From Augochlora pura (Eukaryota; Arthropoda; Insecta; Hymenoptera; Halictidae), in assembly GCF_028453695.1 (NCBI RefSeq), contig NC_135775.1, positions 24,400,545 to 24,464,544 on the forward strand: 64,000 nucleotides of DNA. The letters run 5' to 3'. Below the pieces are notes generated by a model. It searched no databases and was not told where the DNA came from. It worked only from the letters and a program-made list of their open reading frames with translations. Positions within the stretch are counted from its first letter, which is position 1. Each line of letters starts with the position of its first letter. Of this stretch, positions 35,511 to 48,536 are shown one piece after another. A program made the translations under genes and the position numbers.

Positions 35511-36700
35511 AAGCGCGAGACAGCACCGACTCGCAGCGAAAAGCGGAGTAAAATCACCTTGCCCGATCGAATCCCGTGTCAAGTATCAATTCAGCGGCGC
35601 AATAAGAAAGATTACACTCGGAACGCTGGAAACGATAACTGTAAAGAGCCGGCGAGATCGCCGGGTCACTAAATGAACAATTTACGACACGGCGTACGCG
35701 CGTCGATGCGGCCCGAAAATACACCGATCTAACAGTTTTCGACGCATTACGGTAATCTCGCGCGGCTCCTTTCCCATTCGAAACGGATGGATAGATGTTA
35801 ACGGTAAGAGGTGTACATCAATTCGCCGGGAAATTTAGCATTTTTTTTTGCACGCGGTCCCGGGGAGAAACGGGAAGAAGATGGGATCGAAAATTACGCG
35901 AAGCCTAGGTAGATAGATCGCGAGAGATCGAGAGAGAGGGAGGGAGAGAGGGAGAGAGAAAAACGGGTGATCTATACCGGTGAATTGATCTACGACGAAT
36001 TCGCGAGGCGGCCGCACAAATCATGCTTCGATCGGCGGTTCCAGCGGCCGGAGATGCGGCTCTCCTCGGTGGAAGCAGAAATTGCCGGCGATAAATAATA
36101 AAACGAGCCGTGTAATTTGAGGTAACGGCTTTCCCGTCTCCCTTTTTCCCTTCGCGCGCGGCTCTCTTCCGCGATCGCTTGCATTCGTCTCCACTCTGTT
36201 TCTCCCTCTCTTCCCCTCCCCTCTCTCTATTTTTCTCTCTCTCTTCCTATCTCTCTCTTTCTCTTGACCTATCTCTCTTCCTCTCTCTCTCTCTCTCTCT
36301 ATTTTTCTCTCTCTCTCTCCCTATCTCTCTCTTTCTCTTGACCTATCTTTCTTTTTCTCTCTCTCTCTCTCTCTCTTTCACCCCCGTTCTCCTCCCCGCC
36401 ATTCTTTCCGTCTGTTTCGATCGTTTTCCGCTCGAGCCCCTCGGCAAGAAAACGCACGCGAGCCACCGCGAAAGAGGCGCGTGCTCGACACGCACGACGC
36501 TCGAGAACACCGCACGATTCTGCGGATTCCGGACGCAAGAGGAAACCGTGGTCACCATAAGAATCATCCCCCCCGTTTCTCCGTTTTAATTGCGGACGAT
36601 GGACGCGCACGCGTCATCTGCTCGGGAATCGCACCGGCCTCGATTTTACCGCGCGCGGAACTACTGTCTCTTTCCTCGCGAAAATTTTGGAAATATTTGT
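35510..36700. other. CpG-rich block with long CT tract
   Basis: Pyrimidine-rich tract at 36188-36380 within CpG-rich DNA. GAGA tract at about 35925-35960. Donor-like AACG|GTAAGA at about 35801 has no matching exon. No gene is recognised. Confidence 0.55.
36188..36380. repeat. CT-rich tract, duplicated segment
   Basis: Two similar arrays of CT repeats with an embedded CTCTTGACCTATCT motif (about 36263 and 36337), indicating local duplication of a roughly 75-bp segment. Confidence 0.85.
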
Positions 36701-37480
36701 CGAGCTTCTGTTAACAATATATTAACAAACGCGGAATATCTGAAGGCGATTGAGATTGATTTACTATAATTTTTATAGCGATTTGTACAGCGTGGTTCTA
36801 AGAGGTAGCGAAAGGATCGAAGGATTGTGATGTAGAGGAATTTTTTCTGGGGAAATTAACGGAGCGTTGTTATAATTAATTACCTGGTTGGAAAGAGTGG
36901 ATATTGAGGAACTTTTAGTAATTTTTTCAGGGTGGAAGCTTGGAGATTGTTGAGACAGAAGAATTGTTTTATACCAAGTGTTCGTATGTAGAGATATAAA
37001 AGTTGAAGCTAAATTCAATGGTGGAATTCTTGCGAAGCTGCTAATGGCTGAATTAAGAATTAATCGATCGCGGTGGATGACTATAAAATAAAATTACTAT
37101 AATAAAATTACTGTAGTTTATTCATACAGCATCAATTATATCTGCGATGTTCTTGTACCGTGGAAGTCATAATTAAATGAGGAAATAATATTGATTAGCA
37201 TAATAATTTCTCACTGCAATTTAAAACGAGGAGATCTCAGTCATTTGGTTGACTAAATAGCAATAAACTAAATCTGATATAGTATACAACATATATATAA
37301 CATATAATATAATATCTATATAATATCTATATTAAATCTATATTAAATTTGCTTTATTAATCGCAGCAACTAGCAGCCAATTCTCAGTCAATTCCTCCTT
37401 CATTAATTCTCTTCCCCCCATTTTTCTTCCATTTCCCAATGCCAGCATCATCGTATCATCACAGTATCATCGTGAAACAT
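36700..37480. other. AT-rich spacer
   Basis: Left part G/T-rich (36780-37040), right part C-rich (37370-37480). No gene is recognised. Confidence 0.55.
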
Positions 37481-38100
37481 TAAACTTCAGCGGAAAATTT
37501 CAAAAACTATCCAACGGTGTCCGCGGAAACAGGTGTTCCGTTGCACCGCGGTACAGTTTCCCCCGGGTGGGCGACGCGTTATTTCTCGTGGCCGAGCGCA
37601 ATCAGCTCTCCCTCTCTCCCTCTCTCCTCCCCCCCCTGGCGGAACTCGGGCGTCTTATATGCTTCCTGACATTTTCAGATATTCAATTACCGCGACACAA
37701 GATATTGCGGGCGGAACGGGGCCGTGTGCCTCCGCCGCAAAAACGTAATAAATCGCGCGCGGTACGCGCACGCGGGGAACCTCTCGCCTCTGTGCATGCA
37801 CATTTGCATGCGTGCGACACGCGGCCGATGCGCCCCGCGCGCGCTTTACGCTCTCTCTCCCTACCATAGGAATGACTCCCATAGAATAGACTCGTCGGAA
37901 TAGCTCGCGGCGCGATAACGTCGCGCTATCTTTTCGCAAAAACGCGCAGCTGTCATTAGACTGTGCGCATCTTTGTGCTTGCGAGGATATACTCGCGAAT
38001 TTATTCTTCCATTTCTATGTGCATTTTTTGATGCTTGCTTTATATATACTATTGCTATTTCATATGTACTGTTCTTTTTTTGGACCAATGGGATCTTTGA
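37480..38100. other. CpG-rich block
   Basis: CpG-rich non-coding block without a dominant microsatellite. No gene is recognised. Confidence 0.5.
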
Positions 38101-38227
38101 TTAACCCTCTGAATCGCAAAAGTCAATTTTGTATGCGTAAAAATTTATTTTGTTAAATAGAATGGAAATGAGCCACGAACCAGAAAAATTATTTCGAATT
38201 TAGAATTAAAATGGCTCCGAGTGCGAA

Positions 38228-38660
38228 GGGTTAATTGTTAAATAATTCGAATGCAGTGTTAGGCTAGAGAGTATAGTAATATTGGGTATATTGTGTGAAT
38301 ATGAATAAGTTGACTTTTCGAGGTGGGTTGAGATATGTAAGATATGAGCTTGCATAGAAAGCTAAGTAAAAAGGTTCGACAGTTTTTAATTTAATTAATT
38401 CCCAGAAAGGTTAACAAGTTAATAATATAGAAACGTGTTCTATTTTAAGACCAATGGGTTCATTGATAAATGGTTAAATAATTAATTTAGAATGCAGTAT
38501 TAGACTAGAGAATATAGTAATATTGACTACACTGTATGACTACGACTACAGTATATAACCGTATAACTAATTCAATTTTTCACGGTGGGTTAAGATATGT
38601 CCCAGCTTGCATAGAAATCTAAGCGAAACGGTGCGACAATTTTTAACCCACTTCATTGCC
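38228..38660. repeat. Two-copy tandem duplication, about 240-bp unit
   Basis: The two copies (about 38228-38400 and 38465-38640) share AATGCAGTNTTAG-CTAGAGANTATAGTAATATTG, then CGGTGGGTT-GATATGT and GCTTGCATAGAAA-CTAAG. Part of a further copy, ACCAATGGG, occurs at about 38081 and 38450. Confidence 0.85.
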
Positions 38661-39600
38661 AAAGGATCAGGAACAGCGACCATAGAAACGGGGCGATCCG
38701 CGCGAGCGATCACGGCGTATTCCAGGATCCAGGGCGTCGCAGGACCGCGGCAATAAATATCGCGGCTAATTAGCGGGCCCGCGCTCGCATTTCACACGGT
38801 CGTCGAAGTTCCCCCCGGTAAATCTTGGTAATTGCACGCGCGGGGTGCTCTCACGGCCGTGCTACGCGTGTTCTCTCCCCCCGTCGCGCGGTATTCCGCC
38901 ACGGTTCCACCAGGGTCATAGGACGGGAACGCGCTCGAGCGCGCGCGCGCGCGCGGAGAAGTACCGAGTCGTAAGATATTTATCTCGTGCTCGCACGCGC
39001 CTCGTAAATTCGCGCGCCGCTGAACTTTTATACTTTGCCTTTAATACACTTTGCTGCGGACCTCCGAGCGGCCGGGAGGCTGTGCGAGGATAGGAAGAGA
39101 GAGGGGGCGAGAGGCGAGGCTCTCTCGGTCCGCTGGCAAAAAGAGTCGAGCACGAAATAATACTTACGACGTCTGGAACGATTCTCGGAGATACGCGGGC
39201 TCCGTGTGCAACCAGGCACCGTACGAGCGGCGTCGCAAGCTTTCTTCCTATCGCCGATCGATCCACCGCGCCGGGGATAAAGCCGTAAGCCGGCACCGTT
39301 TTCGAGCCTCTCCCTCTCTCTCTCTCTCTCTCTCTGACCCTCGCCGACCCTCTCGCAAAACCCGTTTCCCCTCGCCCCGCCGCGGCTCTCTGCCGAACCG
39401 ACGCCGACGTCGACGATGAAAACCAGTCACCGCGAGAAATGGAATTTCGACGAAATCAGATTTACCGGTTTCGCGGTGTCCGACGATCTTTACCTCGCGC
39501 CTCCGACGACCCCTCCCGCAACCCTTCTTCTTCACGGCCGGCGAGTCTTCTGCCGGGAAATTCTTTCACGCTTCGATAGGGTTGGCTTTTTAGGTTAGCC
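38660..39600. other. CpG-rich block
   Basis: Includes a (GC)n run at about 38940-38955, a CT microsatellite (39312-39335) and dense CpG. No recognised gene on either strand. Confidence 0.5.
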
Positions 39601-40140
39601 AGTAGTCGGTGCCGAATTTTGGATTTTTGGGGACTGGAATGCTGCCGATGGTTTTACACTTGTTCGCAGACGAGTGGTGGAAATTGTGTTGGATGATTTA
39701 GAAAAAGAGAGACAAGAGATAGGGGGGGAATTTGTTGAATATTTTCTTGATCTCTTTTCTGACAATTTTTAGAACGTGGATTTTATGTTGCCTGTGGTTC
39801 GAGGGTTGATTTTTAAGTACTGTACATATTGTCACTTTTACTGTAAGCTTAGCTCTCGCAGATTGTCTCGCAGAAAATAGTAGTTAAATATTAAGGGTTT
39901 GTTCGCGACAGGTGTTAAACATTTACCTTTACTTCTGTATTAAAAACTGAATCTTTATTTAAAATAAATACTGTCAGCAACAATTTCCACAAGACAGAAG
40001 TCTTCCTCATTCTTTCAACAATTTTAATAAATCGAGAGTAACATAACAAAATCCTAAAATTCTTTCAACGTTCCCACTGTCTTTCCACTGATTAATTGCA
40101 AATGTAAAATCTCCGCAGTCAACTCCGGCCATCAAAGATA
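39600..40140. other. AT-rich spacer with strand-skew switch
   Basis: Counted plus-strand composition: 39601-39780 has T61 G54 A46 C19, while 39961-40140 has A68 T51 C43 G18. No repeat or gene explains it. Confidence 0.9.
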
Positions 40141-40222
40141 CCCTCCGTGCAACTAGACAGATGTCTTCAATCATCCGCGCGAAGCTCGACAGGCAATAGT
40201 TCTGTCAAAACGCGTCGCGGCG

Positions 40223-40257
<35 letters not shown>

Positions 40258-41330
40258 AACACGGAAAAAATGGAGCAACAGCCGTCGTCGGCTGCAAAAA
40301 GCCTCGTTGCCGAGGGATGTCCGAGTCACAATTTCGCCAGCCTTAATTTACCAGCACTTCAGAAGCGGGATCGTCGGGGCCGACGTTCGGGTGATTTGTG
40401 ACTCCGATGCAGTTTCGCTCGCGCGCCGCCGCCGCCGCCGCTCTCCGCCCTGTACCGGAACCGTTTCCCGCGTGTTCGAGCCTGTACAGGTTATCGAGGA
40501 ACGCGCGTTCGACCGACGAAAAAAGTCGCGCGAGCGAGAAAAAGAGCGAGAGAGAGAGAGAGCGAGAGAGAGAAAGAGAGAAAAAGAGCGCGCGATAGTG
40601 AAATGGCCATTAATTACGAGCGTCGGCGCTGGTCTTCCAATTAGCTCGAAAAACCGGGTCCCGTTTCCCTCCTCGTCCATCCTCGCGTCTCGCTCGTTCG
40701 CTTGCGCTTGCGCGCGCGCGGCCCTCGTAATTTATGAATCGACTAACAAGCGACGAGAAGAAGAATCGCCACGCGCCGCGATCGGAACCGACTTTCCCGT
40801 CTTTTCCCGGCCGGGTTAATTAATCGCGTTTCTAAGCGCGAGAACGGACCAGCTAACGTTTTCCGCGCGCGCTCACGCGATTCGCCTCGCGGAGCAGAAG
40901 AGGAGAGCCTCGGGATTAGGCTCGGTTATTTCTGACACGCCGTATAATCTTCGCCGCGGGGCGCTCGCTCTGATGATCGGCTTTGTGCTTCGCGCGCAAA
41001 CCGCCCCCGCTCCTCTGTTACTCTTCGTCGTTCTTTCTTTCTTTCTTTCTTTTTTTTCATGGCACCGTCGTCCCCCCATGGCGAGCGCCAAAGCCGCTTC
41101 CGCGCGTACAACTCTATCGGACGATCAAATAATTGAAACGCTTAATGCCCCAGCCCTTTTCTTCGCAACCCTCGTTACCCGGGGATACTCTCTCTCTCTC
41201 TCTCTCGCTCTCTTTTTCTCTCGGCGACAGTGTCAATCACTGTGTCTCAGGTTTCGTCGACGGTCGAGTACACCCTTTGGAACAGCTAAGTCAACTATGT
41301 TTTGCATGGCTTTTTGACAAAATTCAGAGC
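40140..41330. other. CpG-rich block with GA tracts
   Basis: (GA)n at about 40228-40254 and a degenerate GA tract at 40538-40588. TTTC tetranucleotide repeats at 41033-41052. (CT)n at 41190-41210. No gene is recognised. Confidence 0.55.
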
Positions 41331-42060
41331 CTTAGAAGACAATATTATAACACAATTTAGAAGATAATTTTCTAAATTATGCTTGAATTTTTGCAACCCC
41401 TAATATCACATAATTAACTGTGTTATTCACCTTTTTATTGAAAGTCGACCAAATGCACTCTTAAATAATTACAGAGATCACGTTATTAATTTATATTAAA
41501 AGAATTGATTTCTACTAATAAATATAAAATTTCCACGAAGTTAAATAGGCGAGAGATTCGAGAGAGGGAAAATAAAAAATGGGAACTTTTGAATTAATTT
41601 CTAATAAATAAAAATACGCAAGTGATTTCGGAGCATATGGGGGTGTAAACGAGAACTCTCCACGGGGAAGAATTCGTGAAATTTTCGGGGATCGTATGAT
41701 ACAACGAATAGCGGCGTGATTCGCGTGAATTGCCGTTGGGGTGGCGGTTTCATGAACCCGAAAAGGCCTGAAACTCGATAACGCGTTCTTTTGTAGATGG
41801 AATCGATCCAAAAATTGTACCTAAATCGCGGAAAATTTAGCCCCGAGAGGCACCGGCAACTGCAGTTTTCCACCCTCCTTTCGATTAGTTCTCCCCAGAA
41901 TGTATTTTCGACGCTAACTGCCGCAAACTCAATAACGAGGCGAATTATCTGTGTGATTGTGCCGGGCGCGCGCGCGCGCCGGCGAAAGGGGGTTATGAAA
42001 CCTGAGGGGTCACTATTGGCCGCTATGCGTAGAATTTCTCCGGCCAATAATTTCGGCTGT
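41330..42060. other. Short AT-rich spacer followed by CpG-rich block
   Basis: AT-rich at 41330-41600, then CpG-rich to about 42050 with a GC repeat at 41968-41980. No gene is recognised. Confidence 0.5.
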
Positions 42061-42189
42061 ATGTAACTACAGCGGAATACTCTGATTTTTCTAACGGTAT
42101 TTTATGGACAATATTTTTTATCGTTACGGGGCTGCGGCGAATCGATTTTTTAAGACTTGGGTTCTCTTTCAATTATTTTAATATTTTAT

Positions 42190-42625
42190 AAACAATTTTT
42201 ATAACGCAGGAGAGATACTTTTTAATTATCATAAAATTGTTTAGAGTGATTATTGTCACTGTGGATTCGTTAAATAAATTTTATAGACACCTAAGAGCTT
42301 CGTCAACCCTTTCAAGTAATAATAGTACATATCAAAAATTTCAAGTGCGAGAAAAATCAGTTTCAATTACTATAAAAATGTTTAGACAAAATACTGTTAA
42401 CAGTATCGCATAAATAATTTTTGTAACACAAAAGACATGCTTTCTAAATACTATAAAATTTTTTGGAGTAATTATTGTCACCGTGGTTGCTCTAAATAAA
42501 TTTTTAAAGACACTCAAGATCTTCATCCCCCTAAAGTAACAACACACTGCATCAAAAATTCTAAATACAAGAAAAATTATTTCTAACTACTACAAAGATT
42601 TCTAAACAAACTACTATTACTAATA
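42190..42625. repeat. Two-copy tandem duplication, about 220-235-bp unit
   Basis: Copies start at about 42225 and 42457 (CTATAAAATT-TTTNGAGTRATTATTGTCAC-GTGG). A 61-column alignment (42339-42399 against 42559-42619) shows 17 differences, mostly G-to-A and T-to-C from left to right copy. Confidence 0.9.
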
Positions 42626-42699
42626 AAATACTTCAGACCTTAAACACTGAATGAAAAAAATAGAAAGAACGCAAAACCCAGCCATCTCGTCTAAAATAT

Positions 42700-43500
42700 T
42701 TTCCGAAACTTAGCGATTTCGCGAAAAGCACTCACGATCGCAAGAATCCAGCACCGTTCCCCGGCTTCGTAACTCTTCTCTCCCCCCCACCCTCCGCCCT
42801 TTTTTCCAACGGAAAACGGTAGGCTACGTGTTGCTATACCGGCCAAGGGCCTCGAAAAGGGAGGCGGAGGAATCGGTGCGTGTTTCACGGACGGGGCTCT
42901 GCGTGTTTCGCCGCCGCTCCCTGTACTCTCGTGTCTCTCTCGTTGGGGTGAGCTGCGCCGACGAGGGGGGTCGAAGAGAGAGAGAGAAAGACAGAGGGAG
43001 AGGGTGAGTCAGGGGTGCCCGGGTAGTTGAGGCATTATAGTGCCGCTACAAATCATAGGGCAGACCCCTGTGCTTCAACACGGACGGCCAGTGTAACGCC
43101 TATCCGTGTGCCGCCCCGAAACCGTTTCTCTGTGTCCCGGGGGTTGGAAGGGTCGGGGCTGACAGTGGGACGTTACACGCTCTGTGTACTGTATATTCCG
43201 TTGGCAGGGGTGGCGCGCACCCCCGAATACTGCCGACCCACCAGAGAGAGAGAGAGAGAGAGGGGCCCCCGGATCCGTGTACACATCGTTACTACGTTGT
43301 CTCCCCCCCCCCCGTTTTCTCTGCGTCCCTCTCTCCCCCCTCTCGACGAGACTCTTGTCGCTCGCTCGCTCGCCCTTTTCGGATTTTTTTCCTGGCTGTA
43401 GTCTTGCGAGTTCTGGATCTCGTGACGTCATCCGGCATGGGGTGCGCGATCCATAAGCTGCAAGTTTTATTTATCCTTTGTTGGCCGACTCCCTGAATTT
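42700..43500. other. CpG-rich block with CRE and candidate donor
   Basis: Contains GA and GAGG tracts, a donor-like GAGAGG|GTGAGTC (GT at 43004) and a perfect CRE TGACGTCA at 43423-43430. It could be an alternative promoter/first exon, but no Inr/DPE pair was found. Confidence 0.4.
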
Positions 43501-44160
43501 TCGTTACCTTTCTCGTGCGGTTCTTGCCGGGTGGTTTTTAATCGTTTTTGAGCTGCTTTATGGTGGTCTGTTTCAGGATGTTTTTATTTATTCTTGAAAG
43601 TAAGGATGTTTAAAAGAATTATAGGAAGATGCTGATGATTTATTTGATTAGTTTATTATTTATAGAATTGCGTAGGTTAGATGATGTTTAAAGAATTTGG
43701 TGTTCAAGATGGTGGGTGATTGTTTGGTTCGAGCTTTGAATTCGAATAATTTTTTGGGTCCTTTGAATCATTAAAATTTTAGATATTTCAATCTAATTTA
43801 TCAAATTATATTTTTAAAATTGTATAAATCAGATAGTATTTAAAAGATTTAATGTCTGAGTTAATAAGTAAATTTTTGATTCTTCTAAAAATAATACAAT
43901 TTTAGAAATTACGATATATTTTATTAAAAAATGTATTATACTGAAATTAAAGGCTTTTTATCTCCTTGAAATCTTATAAAATCTATAGAATAATAAAAAT
44001 TATTAATCGCACAAAAATCTCTACGAATGCAAATTTAAAAAAAAATACTAATTCCATCACAAGATAAATGTCTTCCCTACTAAATCGAAGTTAAATAGAG
44101 CATCGATACTTTTCCAAGCGTTTCAATAATTAAAAGTAACGTTTGGAATTTTTTCCATAA
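43500..44160. other. AT-rich spacer
   Basis: T/G-rich at 43490-43780, A/C-rich at 44000-44100. No gene is recognised. Confidence 0.6.
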
Positions 44161-44950
44161 ACGCATAAAATCCGCGGCGAGTGACGATTGTTCGCCCGGA
44201 TGATCCGCTGGAAAGACTGCAAAACTAGTTTTGTCATAAAGGTCGAGTTTCCCCGCGTCCGTGCCATAAAACGCGTACACACACGCATATACCGGGATCG
44301 GTTCGCGGTTCTCGTCGGTGACAGGAACGGGTCGTTGGCAAAGATCAAACGTTCGCGTAAAGGGCGGGCCGTAAAAGCGCGAAATCGAAAGCGGCGCGTC
44401 GATACCGGTATCGAGCGTCGAACAATCAAGATTTTTCAAACGGTGAAGGTGTTCCTCCTCCACCACCTCCGACGCGAGCCGCGGACATGCAAACAATCCT
44501 TGACAGCCGTTGTCACTCGACACCGCGCGTCAAGTGTTTAATGAGAACGCACGGTCATCAGCCAACTATCTCCCATCTATCAGGTTACGTGAGTCACGAG
44601 CATGTAATCTGAAATAATGTCGGAGCGCGAAAATTCGCCGAACAAACGACGGGAGATCTCGCCGCGGAAACAAAGCTCGACGGCCGCGCTCTGCTCTGCT
44701 CTGCTCTCTCTCTCCCTTTTTCTCTCTGTCAAGTTATCGTCGCGTTTTCCCAACCGCCCGAAATCCCATAGAAATTCCCCGTGAAAACGATCCCCGCCGC
44801 GTTATAATTCACCCGGATGAAAGTTCCGAAGAATTATGTGGACTTTAGGGAGATTTGATGGCTGTTACAATTTTAAGAGAACCCGCGCCACCGTTTTTAA
44901 CGAACCGGCGGACCTTTTAATTTCACGCTTATGGCTTCTACAAACGTGTT
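44160..44950. other. CpG-rich block
   Basis: Open on both strands for over 100 codons at 44080-44540, but the translations show no recognised motif. The minus-strand frame starts with ATG yet lacks flanking promoter or splice evidence. Left uncalled. Confidence 0.4.
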
Positions 44951-45550
44951 AAATTGTTGTTCAGCACGCCCTTTATTCTTGTCGTTTATGCATTGTTTAA
45001 CCGCAGTCGTATTACCTGTGAAGTCATCGCTAATTTTATATTATATTTCTGAGAGACGGAGTTTGCCTTTGATATTATTGTAGGAATTTTAGAACTCAGA
45101 TTTAAATTAAAATGTTAATAATAAATAGAAAGTTCAGATTTTATAATAGAAAGAATATTAGCGATTTTTTAGAGAATAATTTTGGGGGATGAAAACGTGA
45201 AAATTCTTGCTGCTATGCAACATAAAAGCATTCTTATGAACCAAGAGAAATTGAGAAGAATTATATAATTACAACAATAAGTTAACAATGTTAAGAATAA
45301 AAATCTGACACCCTGAACAATCTACAACGACGAAAAGATTATTAACAGCCCACCAATCTAAACAATTATATCCAAGTTTCAAAGATGTCAGCCTTATAAC
45401 TTTAAGGGTTGAAAAATACCAAAACTGCATTTGAAAATAAAAACAACTCTCCCGAATAAAAATGATGAACACGAACCTTTCATGAACATTTAGCAGATAG
45501 TAAATTAAGAAAACTGTCCCCGGAACAAATCGCTCACGAATAATCCCCAT
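44950..45550. other. AT-rich spacer
   Basis: T/G-rich left, A/C-rich right (45290-45480). No gene is recognised. Confidence 0.6.
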
Positions 45551-46270
45551 GAACAGCTACAATTTTGGGGGATGGAAAAGTGAAAGATTACCGCTGCTCA
45601 GAAATTCCCCCAAAAACGTTTTCCTTTTCCGGTTTGCAAGACCGCAAGAGCTGTTTACGCAGCTCGGTAAGTGGCCAGGAAAAGGCGGCAGGGGGGAGAG
45701 GGTGGTTTTCCGGCCTCCCCCGGAGGGAGTTAACGCGATTGGCCACGAGCTTCCGTGTAATTGGGAACAATTCATAAATTTATTGCGACAGACAACACAC
45801 AGAAGTCTTCCTCCACCTCCACCTCCTCCTCCTCCTCCGTTCACCCCCTTTTCTCGCTCACCCTCGTTCGCCGATATTCGTTCGGTGTCGGAGGGGTTGA
45901 AGTGGCTCCTGGGGAGGGGTGGTGGTGGTGGAGGAGGGTATAGCAGATAGAAGGGCGAGAAAAACGGGGTCTCGTCTGTACCAACTTCGACACATTAAAA
46001 ATTTAATAACTCGCTCCCGGGTCGGTTGGTAAAGTAGGCAGCTAGCCGGGGCCCAGGTCTCGCCCCTAAATCCCCCGGAGTCTACCAACGTGTAGTCAGT
46101 GGCTTTCAATTTTCATCCCCCCCACCTCGGTTACTTTAACGCGTTAACCCGCGCTCGCGCGTACAACGTTAAACCCTACTCTCGCTGTCCTGTTCTCTCT
46201 GTATTTATATATATGTGTGTGTGTATGAGTGTGCACTTTGTTCCTCTGACGGGGGTGAGTTCCTGTTAAA
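45550..46270. other. CpG-rich block with a candidate micro-exon
   Basis: An acceptor-like TTTTCCGGTTTGCAAG (AG at 45644-45645 region) is followed after about 20-26 nt by a strong donor CTCG|GTAAGT at 45666/45667. Further features are (CCT)n at about 45810-45838 and a TG repeat at 46214-46224. A micro-exon is possible but unsupported by phase or conservation. Confidence 0.35.
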
Positions 46271-46830
46271 TCGTTTATTCCGCGAGAAAAATAATCTGGA
46301 AAATGTTCTTTTCTCTTCGGGGCTTCTCTTGCCCGAAAATTGAAGTCTTTTTTATTACCGGCAGCTTTTGCACCAATTTTCGGGTATACAATCTTTTTGA
46401 GTAAATATTTTTGGAAAACTGATTAATTGTTGCATAGTTATTCTGGTAATTGTTTAAACTTTAAATATTTCTATACAGAATTATTTTAGCTAAAAATCTG
46501 ATGACGACAATTTATTATACTATACATACTGTTGGAACATATAAATATTCCAGATTATAGAAACTAATAAAATTATTAATGAAATATTGTAAATATAAAT
46601 TTGTAAATCTCTAAAGTATATAAAATAAAAATTGTAAGCTTGAAAGTATAAAAATAAATAAAAGAAATATATAATAAATGAACTAAAAATTGTATCATAT
46701 GGAATCGTAGTGCATCAAATAAAAATTCGAGGGATGAAGACGTACGGTAATTCAAGGGATGAAAATATAGAACGCCATGAAAAATATCGTTCCAACAAAA
46801 ATTGCAGAACGGTTGCAGCACGTGAGGAAG
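46270..46830. other. AT-rich spacer
   Basis: A/T-rich, with A excess at 46560-46700. No gene is recognised. Confidence 0.5.
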
Positions 46831-47045
46831 GTCATTGTCTGTCGCGGTAATTGCAATCGTCGGAACAGAAGGGAGGGGTGGTTTTTAACGTTTTTCACGG
46901 TCCCGTAGAATAGTGCCGGGTAAGTCATGATTTAGGGGTGGGGGCCGTAGTAATTATTCTGTTCTTCAACGGGATTGAGAACCCGCGGGTAATATATTAT
47001 CAAATTACTACCACCTTCACCCCGCTGCCGCCATTCGTCTCGGCG

Positions 47046-47047
<2 letters not shown>

Positions 47048-47090
<43 letters not shown>
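47048..47090. repeat. (CT)n microsatellite
   Basis: Uninterrupted dinucleotide run of about 21 units inside the CpG-rich block 46830-47410. Confidence 0.97.
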
Positions 47091-47094
<4 letters not shown>

Positions 47095-47409
47095 AACCCC
47101 CTCCGGGCGGACTACGGCGGAACCGTTTTCGTTTCGCAATTTAACTCCTCTTTCGCCTCATTTAGGCCACATGCAGTGTGACTCAGCGATCGTAATAACT
47201 TCTCCAGGAAATGACAAACACAGAGGGGGTTGTTCCCGGAACCTCGAACTTGGAGAATTTTCCACTCGGAGGGCAAAGTTTCGTTTTCGCGATCTCCGCC
47301 ACCCCTTTGCGTTCCCTGTTAAGATTCAACGTTCTCGTTACTCTGACTATGCCAGTGGTCAGTCTGTGCCTGAATAATTATACCTGTTTTAGTGGTAAAA
47401 TGCCTGTGA

Positions 47410-47980
47410 CGATTCGTTCTGTTTTCGTTTGGTATTTAATTAAGATAAATATTTAGGCTACTTTCTATTTTCGATTGAATTTATTCGTTTCATGTCTGTT
47501 AACTTAACTCTGAAGTTCATGAATTTTTATTAATTATGATTTTATAAAATATGTGCTCAGATTGTCTTGTTCACTTAGGGTGATCTTTATTAATTTTATA
47601 AAGTTCTAAGTACAAGTTCCTGAACGAAAAATTTAATTATTTTATGTGACAATTTAATTCGATCTCATACGTCCATTGTCGTAGCAACCAATAATTTGCT
47701 ATCTATTTTATTGGGATATTATTAAGATATTTATAATTTAATAAATATTAGATACCTTTCGCGTTGGAAAAAATAAATAAAATAGACAAAATAAATATTG
47801 TTCAATGCTAATATAATATAAAATAATATAAAATAGCCGAATGAGTGAAGACTTAATGCTTCATAATGAAAGAAAAAATTGATCTATATAAAAATAATTA
47901 ATTTCAAAAAATATACCACAGTCCAACAGGTCATTTCGACCCCCCTTTTCCTTCATAAGTAATCTAATTAAAATTATCGA
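47410..47980. other. AT-rich spacer
   Basis: Shifts from T/G-rich (47400-47560) to A-rich and finally C-rich (47920-47960). No gene is recognised. Confidence 0.55.
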
Positions 47981-48536
47981 GCCGCTGCAAGGGTTCCCTG
48001 TTTAGAACGGCGACGGCGATCGCGTTCGGTTTCCGGTTTTCGAAGAGGTCCCGCAGCGGCCGTAGTCCACGCAGGACGAATTTCCTTGGCGCCGCGAAAT
48101 TATCCCGCGATTAAGCGCATCGGCGAATCCATTAACACGCGCGACCTCGCTTTAATTAACTCCCCGCCGCGGAATTAAATACTATCGCGGACGCGTATGA
48201 ATTCGTTACGGGTAGAGATAACGGTCGGAGAGAGAGAGCCGGTTCATAAATTCGCCGAGGGCTCTCTCGGTATCGGCCGATCCGGGACGATTCCGGGATC
48301 CTCTCCCTCCCTCTCCCCCTCTCTCTCTTTCTACTCACGGGCAAGCTAGGATCCTCTGCCCGCGGGATCGAAATAACTCCGATCCACGGATCTACCCCGG
48401 GATTTCGGACGCCTAGGATAAACTAGACGGGGCGTAGCCGCTCGCGATCGCAATTTCGATCTACGTATCTGGAAAATGGTCCCCGGACCGATCGCCGCGT
48501 TGATAGTAAGTAATCACTGCCGATGTCCGCGAGATT

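Noticed and set aside
44080..44541. Overlapping long frames on both strands
   Set aside because: CpG-rich stop-poor DNA; neither translation shows a known motif.
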